NCBI GenBank assembly: GCA_003137095.1
Contig: PLET01000096.1
Span: forward strand, 20,590 to 71,923
Source of the DNA: Gammaproteobacteria bacterium
GTDB lineage: Bacteria > Pseudomonadota > Gammaproteobacteria > Steroidobacterales > Steroidobacteraceae
Length of the DNA: 51,334 nucleotides
Reading direction: 5' to 3'
Shown one piece after another: positions 25,372 through 33,415 of the stretch (positions within the stretch are counted from its first letter, which is position 1; each line of letters begins with the position of its first letter). Both the position numbers and the translations under genes were made by a program. Under the pieces are notes generated by a model. It was given only the letters and a program-made list of their open reading frames with translations. It was not told the DNA's origin and searched no databases.

Positions 25372-26466
25372 TCACTGGGCGTCGCGCTTTCGATCCTTCT
25401 CCTGTGGCTGCTTCGCCGCAGGTTTCTTGGCCTGAACTTTTTTCTGCTGCTGGCCCGGAGGGATGGCGCGCGGCTTGGCGTAGGCCGCCTGCGGGTTCGA
25501 AGTACCGGGATGCGCCGCGCCGGCATTGAAATTGACGCCGCCGTTCGGATTGGCTCCGCCTGCCGGTGGCGCTCCGCCTGCCGGTGGCGCTCCGCCCGCC
25601 GGTGGCGCTCCGCCCGCCGATGGCGCTCCGCGTGCTGCAGCCGACGCGCGCGCCGGCATCACCGATGGCGCACTGAAGGCGCTCGGCCGCGGCGTGGCCG
25701 CGATGGCCGGACGGCCCTGATTGACCTTGGCCAGCAGCGCGCGGTTCCTGCCGGCGTCCTGGACGTGCTGCAATTGCGGCGCGGTCGGCGCAACATGCGG
25801 TTCCCGCGCCGCCATCTGTTCCTGCGGCGACGGCGCTGCCGCCACTCCGCCGGTGCCGCCGTTGTAGCTCACCCGGCTGCTGACGTTGTTGATGACGGTC
25901 TCGTTGTAGGTGTTGTGCACGATAGTCACGTTGACGTTGGTGACGGCGGTGTTGTAGGCAAAAGAATTGTTGACCCATCGGCCGCCGGCAAAGCCGACGC
26001 CGCCGTAGCCATAGCCGTAGTTGACGCCGCCGTAGAAGCCCACATGCGGGCCCCAATATCCGGCATGGAACAGGTAGACGCCGCCGCCCCAGCCCCAGTA
26101 GCCCGGTGTCCACAACAAGCCCACCCGTGGCGGCGAAACCCAGGTCCCGGGCACCCAGTAATATCCCTCGGGGCCCCAGGCCCAGTAGCCGGGCGTCCAT
26201 AGATAGCCCGGCTCGGGAATCGGCGGCTGTTCATAGTCCGGCAGCGGCGGCGGCGCTTCGGCTATGCGCACTTCCGCCACCGGTTCGGCATAGGCCGGCG
26301 GCGGAGGCGGCGGGGCATACACCCGCGGGGGCGGTGAATAAACGGGCGGCGGCGGCGCGTACACCGGCGCCGGCTGCACGATGCAGCCCTGCAGGCCGAG
26401 CGCGGCGGCCACGGCCGCGGCGCCCAACGCCGATATCCGATGCGATCGATTCGATGACTCAAGCAT
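25372..26466 (-). CDS. YXWGXW-repeat lipoprotein with Pro-rich and GGAPPA repeats
   Basis: A 364-residue lipoprotein. The signal peptide ends in the lipobox LQGC (Cys at about 28). A Pro/Tyr-rich spacer follows (about 30-85), then repeats of the YXWGXW type (LWTPGYWAWGPEGYYWVPG, LLWTPGYWGWGGGVYLFHAG). The segment NTAVTNVNVTIVHNTYNETV is typical of this family. Then comes a Gly/Ala/Pro region with four GGAPPA units, and a Lys-rich tail. Function is unknown; members are predicted surface or periplasmic lipoproteins. The tandem DNA repeat at 25553-25624 lies in it, and the motif at 26519-26529 lies 52 bp upstream. It is convergent with the fusion gene. Confidence 0.82.
   Translation of the reverse strand: MLESSNRSHRISALGAAAVAAALGLQGCIVQPAPVYAPPPPVYSPPPRVYAPPPPPPAYAEPVAEVRIAEAPPPLPDYEQPPIPEPGYLWTPGYWAWGPEGYYWVPGTWVSPPRVGLLWTPGYWGWGGGVYLFHAGYWGPHVGFYGGVNYGYGYGGVGFAGGRWVNNSFAYNTAVTNVNVTIVHNTYNETVINNVSSRVSYNGGTGGVAAAPSPQEQMAAREPHVAPTAPQLQHVQDAGRNRALLAKVNQGRPAIAATPRPSAFSAPSVMPARASAAARGAPSAGGAPPAGGAPPAGGAPPAGGANPNGGVNFNAGAAHPGTSNPQAAYAKPRAIPPGQQQKKVQAKKPAAKQPQEKDRKRDAQ
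25553..25624. repeat. In-frame 18-bp tandem repeat (GGAPPA units)
   Basis: Four 18-bp copies related to GCTCCGCCTGCCGGTGGC (two identical, two with one or two base changes) sit head to tail in the lipoprotein gene, followed by a degenerate partial copy. The period is a multiple of three, so copy changes alter length without shifting frame. Confidence 0.88.
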
Positions 26467-26518
26467 GGGGATTCCCGTTCATGGTATGTGACAGGGTACC
26501 GGGCAGGCCCGCGTCCAT

Positions 26519-26529
26519 ACCTCACATAA
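26519..26529 (-). promoter_or_regulatory. Upstream element TTATGTGAGGT, copy 2
   Basis: Minus-strand TTATGTGAGGT ends 52 bp before the lipoprotein start, nearly the same position as copy 1 at 12401-12411. Similarity extends a few bases upstream (GTGAC versus GTTAC, with one base offset). Here a second TGTGA stands 10 bp upstream in the same orientation. Confidence 0.4.
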
Positions 26530-26589
26530 CGTCACACTTTGAATTTCGGCCAGAACGTTAAGGGATTGTAACGCCCGGCCCCGGCCGGA

Positions 26590-26605
26590 GCGCCGGCAAC
26601 GGCGC
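26590..26605 (-). terminator. Hairpin downstream of the MHS transporter gene
   Basis: A perfect 6-bp stem GCGCCG / CGGCGC with a 4-nt loop starts 12 bp after the stop of the transporter gene on the minus strand. It lacks a T-run, so it is at best a weak or Rho-assisted end. Confidence 0.3.
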
Positions 26606-26617
26606 CCCGCCGGGACG

Positions 26618-28288
26618 TCACGCGGTGTCGAGACTGCGCTTGTAGGTTTCCGGGAGGAAAAACACGCCGATCACCAACGTCGCGGCTGCAACCACCACCG
26701 GATACCAGAGCCCGTAATAGATGTCTCCGGTCGCGGCCACCATCGCGAAAGCCGTGGTCGGCAGGAAGCCGCCGAACCATCCATTGCCGATGTGATAGGG
26801 CAGCGACATCGCGGTGTAGCGGATTCTCGTCGGGAACAACTCCACCAACAAGGCCGCGATCGGGCCGTACACCATGGTCACGTACAGCACCAGGATGAAC
26901 AGGATCAGAATCACCATCGGCTTGTTGATGGTGGCCGGATTGGCCTTGTCCGGATAGCCCAGACCCTTCAGCGCCGACTTGGCGCCGCTTTGAAAATCGG
27001 CGATTGCCGCCTTGAGCGGCTTGCCGGCCAATATCTTCGGGTCGGGCGCAGTCAGCGTGTTCGAACCGAGGCGGATCTGCGCCACCGTGCCCGGCCCGGC
27101 GTCGACGCGCCGGTACGTCACGCCGGCCTTGGCGAGGAAGCTCTTGGCGATGTCACAAGACGTCGAGTCGAATCGGTTCTTGCCGATGGGGTCGAACTGG
27201 AACGAGCACTCGTTGGGATCGGCGATCACCGACACCGGTGCCGACGTCTGAGCGGCATACAACGCCGGATTGGCATAGCGCGTCAGCGACTCGAACAGCG
27301 GAAAATAGGTGAGCACCGCGAGCAGGCAGCCCGCCAGGATGATGGGCTTGCGGCCGATCTTGTCGGACAGCCAGCCGAAGAACAGGAAGAACGGCGTCGC
27401 CAACGCAAGGGCGATGACGATCAGCACATTGGTGGTGGCTCCGTCCACCCGCAGCATTCTTTCCAGGAAAAACAGCGCATAGAACTGGCCCGTGTACCAC
27501 ACCACCGCCTGGCCCATGACGGCGCCGAGCAGCGCGATGATCACCACCTTCAGATTGACCCAGCGGCCGAACGCCTCCTTGAGCGGCGCCTTCGAGCCGG
27601 CACCCTGCGCCTTCATCTTCAGGAAAACCGGGCTTTCGGCGAGCTGCATGCGGATCCACAGGGAAATGGCCAACAGCAGGATCGACACCAGGAACGGCAG
27701 CCGCCAACCCCAGACCTTGAAGGATTCCTCGCCGAAAAAGCCGCGTGCACCAATCACCACCAGCAGCGCCAAGAACAGCCCGAGGGTGGCCGTGGTCTGG
27801 ATCCAGCTCGTATACAGTCCGCGCTTTTCCGGCGGCGCACTCTCCGCGACATAGGTTGCGGCGCCGCCGTATTCGCCGCCGAGCGCAAGTCCCTGCAGCA
27901 GGCGCAGCGCGATCAATAGGACCGGCGCCGCCACGCCGATGGAATCGTAATTCGGCAGCAATCCCACCGCGAACGTGGCCGCGCCCATGATGCTCATGGT
28001 GACCAGAAAGGTGTGTTTGCGCCCCACCAGGTCGCCGAGCCGTCCGAACACCAGCGCGCCGAACGGGCGCACCGCGAAGCCGGCGGCAAATGCAGCCAGC
28101 GCGAAGATGAACCCGGTGACTTCGTTGACCGCGGAGAAGAATTGGGCGCTGATCACGGTCGCGAGCAGCCCGTATAGGTAGAAATCGTACCATTCGAAAA
28201 TCGTGCCCAGCGACGCAGCGCCGATGACCAAAAAATCGCTCTGGGTGCTCTTCAGGCTCTTTTGAAGATCTTCCGCCACGGTGGACAT
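26618..28288 (-). CDS. MHS-family MFS metabolite:H+ symporter
   Basis: A 556-residue inner-membrane transporter with about 12 TM helices. Diagnostic MHS features are GTIFEWYDFYLYG in TM1, RPFGALVFGRLGDLVGRK (MFS motif A), LRLLQGLALGGEYGGAATYV and WLSDKIGRKPI in the second half. It is longer than the usual 430-450 because of an insertion of roughly 110 residues in the C-terminal half (about 345-455), predicted periplasmic, with a cysteine pair (DPNECSF and STSCDIA). The substrate is unknown; relatives carry organic acids or osmolytes such as proline and betaine. ATG at 28288; the gene is 49 bp downstream of the DUF3014 stop side on the same strand. Confidence 0.88.
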   Translation of the reverse strand: MSTVAEDLQKSLKSTQSDFLVIGAASLGTIFEWYDFYLYGLLATVISAQFFSAVNEVTGFIFALAAFAAGFAVRPFGALVFGRLGDLVGRKHTFLVTMSIMGAATFAVGLLPNYDSIGVAAPVLLIALRLLQGLALGGEYGGAATYVAESAPPEKRGLYTSWIQTTATLGLFLALLVVIGARGFFGEESFKVWGWRLPFLVSILLLAISLWIRMQLAESPVFLKMKAQGAGSKAPLKEAFGRWVNLKVVIIALLGAVMGQAVVWYTGQFYALFFLERMLRVDGATTNVLIVIALALATPFFLFFGWLSDKIGRKPIILAGCLLAVLTYFPLFESLTRYANPALYAAQTSAPVSVIADPNECSFQFDPIGKNRFDSTSCDIAKSFLAKAGVTYRRVDAGPGTVAQIRLGSNTLTAPDPKILAGKPLKAAIADFQSGAKSALKGLGYPDKANPATINKPMVILILFILVLYVTMVYGPIAALLVELFPTRIRYTAMSLPYHIGNGWFGGFLPTTAFAMVAATGDIYYGLWYPVVVAAATLVIGVFFLPETYKRSLDTA

Positions 28289-28337
28289 GTCTTGCCCCTT
28301 TGTATTTGAGAAGTCGTGGGATTCAATTGCATTCGGG

Positions 28338-29138
28338 TCACTTGTGCTTGATCGGCGCCGCCGTCACCGCGGCGCGCAGCTCCATGAGCTTGGCCTTGAC
28401 CGCCTTGGCGTTGTCCGCACCCATGCGCATCAGCAACTTCTGCCCAGCGGGTCGCGCCTCGATCGCAGGGTCGGCGTACAGGTACATGACATTGGGCCGC
28501 ACCAGTTCCGGCGGCGCGGCCGGCGTCGGCGTCGCCAGCAGTATGTCGATGACCTCGACCAGCCGGTCGTTGAAGTAGGCGTTGGGGTAACCGAGATCCT
28601 CGTAGCTGCGTTGGAACAAGGGATAGAAATGCACGTACAGCGCGGTCAGGCGCTGCAGGTCGAGATTCCTGATCACCGACACCATCGGCTGATAGCGCGC
28701 GTAATTCTTCGGATCGATGCTGGCGTGCAGCTCGTCTCCGGCGGCGATGAAAGCGCCCGGCGCAGTGCCCACGGGGCGCTGTTGCAGGGGGGCTTTTTGG
28801 CGCGCGAGGTTGTCCACGGTGACCACGATGCGGCGGATGATATTCTCAGGCGCCAGATATTGCATCACCGTGGCCGCGCCGAACACCTGATCGAGGGCAT
28901 TGCGGATGGCCGGGTCGCTGTCGTTCAAGGCCGGCAACGGTGCATTGCCGAAATCAGGACCGGCTTCCGGCACCGGATGCACCGGTGCCGCTTCCTGCGG
29001 CGCCGCGGGCGGCGGCGGTGCCTCCACCGCCATAGTCACCGGCGCCGGCTGTGCTCGGCTGGATCGCCAGTAGTACCAACCGCCGCCGATCGCCCCTGCG
29101 ATCACCAATATCACCAATCCGATCAGCGGCCTGTTCAT
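28338..29138 (-). CDS. DUF3014 family membrane-anchored protein
   Basis: A 266-residue protein with one N-terminal TM helix (LIGLVILVIAGAIGGGWYYW), a Pro/Ala-rich linker (about 30-65) and a C-terminal domain matching DUF3014: RRIVVTVDNLARQKAP, YARYQPMVSVIRNLD, ALYVHFYPLFQRSYEDLGYP, NDRLVEVIDILLATP. Function is unknown; it is predicted to be anchored in the inner membrane with the domain in the periplasm. The start at 29138 (MNRPLIG) is chosen since it immediately precedes the TM helix; upstream in-frame sequence is Arg-rich and unlike the family. Confidence 0.82.
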   Translation of the reverse strand: MNRPLIGLVILVIAGAIGGGWYYWRSSRAQPAPVTMAVEAPPPPAAPQEAAPVHPVPEAGPDFGNAPLPALNDSDPAIRNALDQVFGAATVMQYLAPENIIRRIVVTVDNLARQKAPLQQRPVGTAPGAFIAAGDELHASIDPKNYARYQPMVSVIRNLDLQRLTALYVHFYPLFQRSYEDLGYPNAYFNDRLVEVIDILLATPTPAAPPELVRPNVMYLYADPAIEARPAGQKLLMRMGADNAKAVKAKLMELRAAVTAAPIKHK

Positions 29139-29203
29139 GGACGACACCCCTGCCCGCAACTTATCGTCCGGCCGCGGCCCGGTCAAGCGCACCGCCTGCC
29201 GGA

Positions 29204-30244
29204 TCAGCCTCCGCGCACGGGGCGCATCAGCACTTCGTGCCGGCGGTAATCGATGATGAGCGCGTCGAGCAGACCCAGGGCATCCATGCCGATCAGAATC
29301 GCGGGCTCGTCGGTCAGCTTCCAATGTCGGAAAATGTACGCGTCCGCATAAGTCACGCCCGCATCGCGAATCTGCAGCGAGCCGAACGCAATCGCCGGCG
29401 TGGGTAGGATTTCACCGTCCTGGACGTCCATGGTCGCGCCGATGATTTGATCCGCCTTGCCCCGGCGGGCCGCATTGTGACGCGCCAGTGCATCGCGCAG
29501 CGCCAGATTCGCGACGCTGATCTGGCCGCCGGTGTCGATGATCGCCTTGGTGCGCACATCGCCCACGTACGCGTCGATGACGATCAGGTTGTCGCGTATC
29601 GCGCGAAACGGGATGTTGTGGAAATCCTGCCCGGAGTGCTGGCCGCGCGAGTACATGATGACGATCTGGTCGTGGCGGAAATCGATGAAAATGCGCTTGT
29701 CCGACAAGCCCGTGCTGCCGAGTATGCCCTCGGCGCCGCCCATCGCGTCGGGCACGATCGGCAGCACGGTGGCATCGAGCAGCAGATCCCCCACGGACAC
29801 ATTGTTGACGCGGATCGTGGGCACGGTGGCCGTGCCCGTGACCCCCCGTAGCGTCACGGGTGGCGATTGATCGAGGGGCAGACCGAGCGCCACGGCCACC
29901 TGGGCGGTGACACCGGATCGGCTCGCGCCCGTGTCGAGCACCAGGCGAAACGGTCCGCGGCCGTTGATCCAAACCGGCGCCCAGATGCGTCCGATCTGGT
30001 CGCGCCGCGTCGGCGCGACGAAGCGCGCTTCGCGCGTCTGCACGACGATCTCATCCAGGTCGTCCGGTTGGGCAGCCGCCTCTCCCGGCACGCTCGCGAC
30101 GGCCGGCACGCTCGCGACGGCCGGCACACTCGCGACGGCCGGCACACTCGCTCCGCCCGGCGGCGGCGCGGCCGCAGCGGACAGCAGCGACCAGGTGCAT
30201 GCCGCCAGCACGCCCAATCCCCTGCTCAGCCTGATCGGCATCAT
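29204..30244 (-). CDS. Retropepsin-like aspartyl protease, exported
   Basis: A 346-residue protein with a signal peptide (about 1-25), a low-complexity linker of ASVPAV repeats (about 30-55) and two retropepsin-like halves. The first has the active-site motif LVLDTGASRSG, followed by GILGSTGLSDKRIFIDF. The second has AIIDTGGQISVANLAL, followed by ILIGMDALGLLDALIIDY. Having both Asp-Thr-Gly motifs in one chain suggests a pseudo-dimeric periplasmic protease, unlike most bacterial members, which carry one. The start at 30244 is favoured by GAGG 9 nt upstream; ATG at 30259 is an alternative. The target is unknown. Confidence 0.82.
   Translation of the reverse strand: MMPIRLSRGLGVLAACTWSLLSAAAAPPPGGASVPAVASVPAVASVPAVASVPGEAAAQPDDLDEIVVQTREARFVAPTRRDQIGRIWAPVWINGRGPFRLVLDTGASRSGVTAQVAVALGLPLDQSPPVTLRGVTGTATVPTIRVNNVSVGDLLLDATVLPIVPDAMGGAEGILGSTGLSDKRIFIDFRHDQIVIMYSRGQHSGQDFHNIPFRAIRDNLIVIDAYVGDVRTKAIIDTGGQISVANLALRDALARHNAARRGKADQIIGATMDVQDGEILPTPAIAFGSLQIRDAGVTYADAYIFRHWKLTDEPAILIGMDALGLLDALIIDYRRHEVLMRPVRGG
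30087..30157. repeat. In-frame 18-bp tandem repeat (ASVPAV units)
   Basis: Three copies of GGCACGCTCGCGACGGCC (the third differs by one base) and a diverged partial fourth encode the ASVPAV linker of the aspartyl protease. The period preserves the reading frame. Confidence 0.85.
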
Positions 30245-30285
30245 GGTGACCAGCCTCATCGCGCCCGTACGTTGCGGAGCGCGGT

Positions 30286-31185
30286 TTATTGTACTCCTAC
30301 TGGCTGCTCGTTCCGCGTCATCCGGCCAAAGCGTCCGGCCTGGAAATCGGCCACGGCCGTCTCGATCTCCCGGGGCGTGTTCATCACGAACGGTCCGTAG
30401 CCGGCGATCGGCTCCGCGATGGGCGCGCCGCTCAGCAGCAAGAACGCGGTGTCTTCGGCCGCCACCAGCCGCAGCTGCACGCCCGCCGGGTCCAGAACCG
30501 CCAGATCCGCGGGTCCCAACGCCGCCTGGTTGACGCTCATGGCGCCGTGCAGCACGATGACCGCCGCATTATGCCCGTCGGGTACCTCCAAGGTCGTGGT
30601 GCGTCCCGCCTGCAGCGTGCCGTCCCAGACATTGAGCGCCGTGAACGTGTGGGCGGCGCCTCGGGTGCCGGCGCAGTCGCCCGCGATCACGCGTAGCCGG
30701 CCCGCGCCGTCCGCCAGCGCCACCTCCGCGATATCGGCCCTTTGGATCGCCTGATAGCTCGGCGCGGACATTTTGTGACGCGCCGGCAGGTTCACCCAGA
30801 GCTGCACCATTTCCAGGTCACCGCCGCGGCGGGTGAATTCCGGAGAATGGAATTCCTCGTGCAGAATGCCGGATGCAGCCGTCATCCACTGGACATCGCC
30901 CGGGCCGATGACCCCGCCATTGCCTGCGGAATCCCGGTGCGCCACTTCGCCCCGGTAGACGATGGTCACCGTCTCGAAACCGCGATGCGGGTGTTCGCCG
31001 ACGCCGCGCGGGTGCGCCGCCGGATCGAAGCGCCGCGGGCCGGCATAGTCGAGCAGCAGGAACGGGCTCAATTGCCTGCCCAGGCGATCGTAGCTGAACA
31101 AGCTGCGCACCGGAAAACCGTCGCCGACCCAATGGCCCTGCGGATTTCGATGCGTAGCCGAAACTTTTTTCTCCATTCGCCTCAT
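30286..31185 (-). CDS. Pirin family protein
   Basis: A 299-residue bicupin. The N-terminal cupin has the metal-binding motif GVGEHPHRGFETVTIVYRG and GDVQWMTAASGILHEEFH, supplying the His-x-His, His and Glu ligands. The C-terminal domain ends in FVMNTPREIETAVADFQAGRFG, the typical pirin tail. Bacterial pirins may act as quercetin dioxygenases or as metabolic regulators; activity here is unknown. ATG at 31185 or 31176 (MEKKV) are both possible. The gene is divergent from the formate dehydrogenase operon with a 128-bp gap, in which I see no clear promoter consensus. Confidence 0.9.
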   Translation of the reverse strand: MRRMEKKVSATHRNPQGHWVGDGFPVRSLFSYDRLGRQLSPFLLLDYAGPRRFDPAAHPRGVGEHPHRGFETVTIVYRGEVAHRDSAGNGGVIGPGDVQWMTAASGILHEEFHSPEFTRRGGDLEMVQLWVNLPARHKMSAPSYQAIQRADIAEVALADGAGRLRVIAGDCAGTRGAAHTFTALNVWDGTLQAGRTTTLEVPDGHNAAVIVLHGAMSVNQAALGPADLAVLDPAGVQLRLVAAEDTAFLLLSGAPIAEPIAGYGPFVMNTPREIETAVADFQAGRFGRMTRNEQPVGVQ

Positions 31186-31313
31186 ATGCGGCCAAAGCCG
31201 GGTTTTTCCAGTGGGCCGCGAGGCGGCGTTCGACGGCCACGATATCAGGTTAAACTAAGCGATCGAAGCGGCTCATACCCAGAAGCGGCCCATTTCCAGG
31301 AGCGCCCAGCGCA

Positions 31314-31841
31314 ATGCCGACCAATCCGCCCAGGCGAGTTATCGCGATCAAGCCCGAACGCCCCTCCACGTTGGACGCCCCGCAGCGCGCCGCGATCGAA
31401 GGCGTCTGCGCGCGGCTGCAAGCGACGCCGGGGGCACTGTTGCCGGTGCTGCACGCCGTGCAGGATGCGCTCGGCTTCGTTCCCAAGGACGCGGTGCCGC
31501 TGGTGGCGCACGCACTCAATCTGTCGCTCGCCGAGGTGCACGGCGTACTGAGCTTTTATCATTGGTTCCGCAGCCGCGAGCCCGGCCGGCACCTGATGCA
31601 TCTGTGCCGTGCGGAAGCCTGCCAGTCGGTCGGCGCCGTGCAGCTGGAAGCGTATGCCAAGCGCAATCTCGGCATCGGATTCCACGACACCACGGCCGAT
31701 GGCGCGATCACGCTGGAACCGGTGTATTGCCTCGGCAACTGCGCACTCGGGCCGTCGCTGATGATCGACGATGAACTGCACGGACGGGTCACAACCCGCC
31801 GCTTCGATGAACTGGTTGCTCGCGCCAAGGCCTCACCGTGA
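31314..31841 (+). CDS. fdsG: NAD-dependent formate dehydrogenase gamma subunit
   Basis: A 175-residue NuoE-like subunit carrying a [2Fe-2S] cluster with ligands Cys98, Cys103, Cys139 and Cys143 (CX4C and CX3C). It has LLPVLHAVQDALGFVPKDAV and SLAEVHGVLSFYHWFR, both typical of FdsG/NuoE. It forms the diaphorase half with FdsB and relays electrons to NAD+ in the cytoplasmic FdsABG complex. It is the first gene of fdsGBAD; its stop overlaps the GTG of fdsB by 4 bp. No fdsR regulator is adjacent. Confidence 0.93.
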   Translation: MPTNPPRRVIAIKPERPSTLDAPQRAAIEGVCARLQATPGALLPVLHAVQDALGFVPKDAVPLVAHALNLSLAEVHGVLSFYHWFRSREPGRHLMHLCRAEACQSVGAVQLEAYAKRNLGIGFHDTTADGAITLEPVYCLGNCALGPSLMIDDELHGRVTTRRFDELVARAKASP

Positions 31842-33400
31842 GCGCAGTGAGGATCTACGTGCCGTGCGACGCCGCGGCGTTGAGCGTCGGTGCCGGGGAG
31901 ACCGCGGCAGCCATCCTCGCCGAGGCGGCCCGCAGGCACGTCGAAGTCGAACTCAAACGCAACGGATCGCGCGGACTGCTGTGGCTCGAGCCGCTGGTCG
32001 AGGTCGCCACCGACCGTGGACGCGTCGCCTACGGACCCGTCCACGCGGCCGACGTGCCGGGCCTGTTCGACGCCGGTTTCACCGACGGCGGAGCGCACGC
32101 TCTGGCGCACGGGCTGACCGCCGAGATCCCCTACCTCAGAAGCCAGGAGCGCCTGACTTTCGCGCGGGTGGGTCTGATCGATCCGCAAAGCCTCGACGAC
32201 TACCGCGAGTACGGCGGATTTCGCGGACTAGGCGCAGCGCTTTCAATGCCCCCGGCGGCCATTGTCGAGTGCCTCACCGAGTCCGGCCTGCGCGGCCGAG
32301 GCGGCGCCGCGTTCCCGGCCGGCATCAAGTGGAAGACGGTTCTCGCCACACCAGCTGCTCAGAAATACATCGTCTGCAACGCGGACGAGGGCGATTCCGG
32401 CACCTACTCGGACCGCATGCTGATGGAGGGCGACCCGTTCGTGCTGATCGAGGGCATGATCATTGCGGGACTGGCCACCGGCGCGACGCGCGGCTACATC
32501 TATCTGCGCTGCGAGTATCCGCATGCCAGGCGCGCACTGCAGGCGGCCATCGCGACCTGCCAGGCGAGCGGCTATCTCGGCGCCGACATCCTTGGCAGCG
32601 GCCGCGCCTTCGATCTCGAGGTGCGGCTTGGGGCGGGGGCCTATATCTGCGGCGAGGAAACCTCGCTGCTCGAATCGCTGGAGGGCAGGCGCGGACAGGT
32701 CAGATTCAAGCCGCCGTTACCCGCGGTGGCCGGTCTGTTCGGCCAGCCCACCGTGATCAACAACGTGATCACCCTGGCCTCGGTGCCCATCATTCTGGAC
32801 CGCGGTGCCGCTCATTATCGCGGGTTTGGCATGGGGCGCTCGCGCGGCACGCTGCCGATCCAGCTGACGGGCAACATCCGGCAGGGCGGCTTGATCGAAA
32901 AAGCCTTCGGTCTCACCCTGCGCGAGCTCATCTATGACTACGGCGGCGGCACGCTCTCCGGCAGGCCGGTCCGCGCCGTGCAGGTGGGCGGCCCGCTCGG
33001 CGCGTACCTGCCCGAATCCCAGTTCGACACGCCCCTCGACTACGAGGCCTTCGCGCAGATCAAAGGCATGCTGGGACATGGCGGAATCGTGGTCTTCGAC
33101 GACAGCGTCGACATGGCGGCGCAGGCGCGCTACGCCATGGAATTCTGCGCCATCGAGTCCTGCGGCAAGTGCACCCCCTGCCGCATCGGCTCCACCCGCG
33201 GCGTGGAGGTCATCGACCGCTTGCTGGCCGGCGAGCAGGCGGCCAAACAAGAGGCCTTGCTGAGGGATTTGTGCGAAACTTTGACGCATGGCTCGCTGTG
33301 CGCCCTGGGTGGTCTGACACCCTATCCGGTATTGTCCGCGCTCGATCATTTTGCGGAGGATTTCCACAAACCCTTGCCGGCTCGCGCCCGCGCAGAGTAA
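31838..33400 (+). CDS. fdsB: NAD-dependent formate dehydrogenase beta subunit
   Basis: A 520-residue NuoF-like flavoprotein. An N-terminal thioredoxin-like region (about 1-100) is followed by the FMN/NADH domain with GLRGRGGAAFPAGIKW and CNADEGDSGTYSDR. A SLBB segment comes next, and the C-terminal [4Fe-4S] site has Cys442, Cys445, Cys448 (SCGKCTPCRIG) and Cys488. It takes electrons from the molybdenum subunit and reduces NAD+. The start is GTG at 31838, overlapping the fdsG stop. Its end is 15 bp from fdsA, whose ribosome site CGAGGAA lies in the gap. Confidence 0.94.
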   Translation: MSAVRIYVPCDAAALSVGAGETAAAILAEAARRHVEVELKRNGSRGLLWLEPLVEVATDRGRVAYGPVHAADVPGLFDAGFTDGGAHALAHGLTAEIPYLRSQERLTFARVGLIDPQSLDDYREYGGFRGLGAALSMPPAAIVECLTESGLRGRGGAAFPAGIKWKTVLATPAAQKYIVCNADEGDSGTYSDRMLMEGDPFVLIEGMIIAGLATGATRGYIYLRCEYPHARRALQAAIATCQASGYLGADILGSGRAFDLEVRLGAGAYICGEETSLLESLEGRRGQVRFKPPLPAVAGLFGQPTVINNVITLASVPIILDRGAAHYRGFGMGRSRGTLPIQLTGNIRQGGLIEKAFGLTLRELIYDYGGGTLSGRPVRAVQVGGPLGAYLPESQFDTPLDYEAFAQIKGMLGHGGIVVFDDSVDMAAQARYAMEFCAIESCGKCTPCRIGSTRGVEVIDRLLAGEQAAKQEALLRDLCETLTHGSLCALGGLTPYPVLSALDHFAEDFHKPLPARARAE

Positions 33401-33415
33401 CCCGAGGAACGACCC

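Noticed and set aside
21936-25526. Very long minus-strand open frame antisense to the MFS-hydrolase fusion
   Set aside because: It is the mirror frame of a high-GC gene with strong third-position GC; its translation is Arg/His/Gln-rich with no family motifs, while the plus strand has clear catalytic and TM patterns.
31186-31313. Promoter for fdsGBAD (TAAACT near 31250)
   Set aside because: A -10-like TAAACT is present but no acceptable -35 hexamer was found at the right spacing, so it is not listed as a feature.
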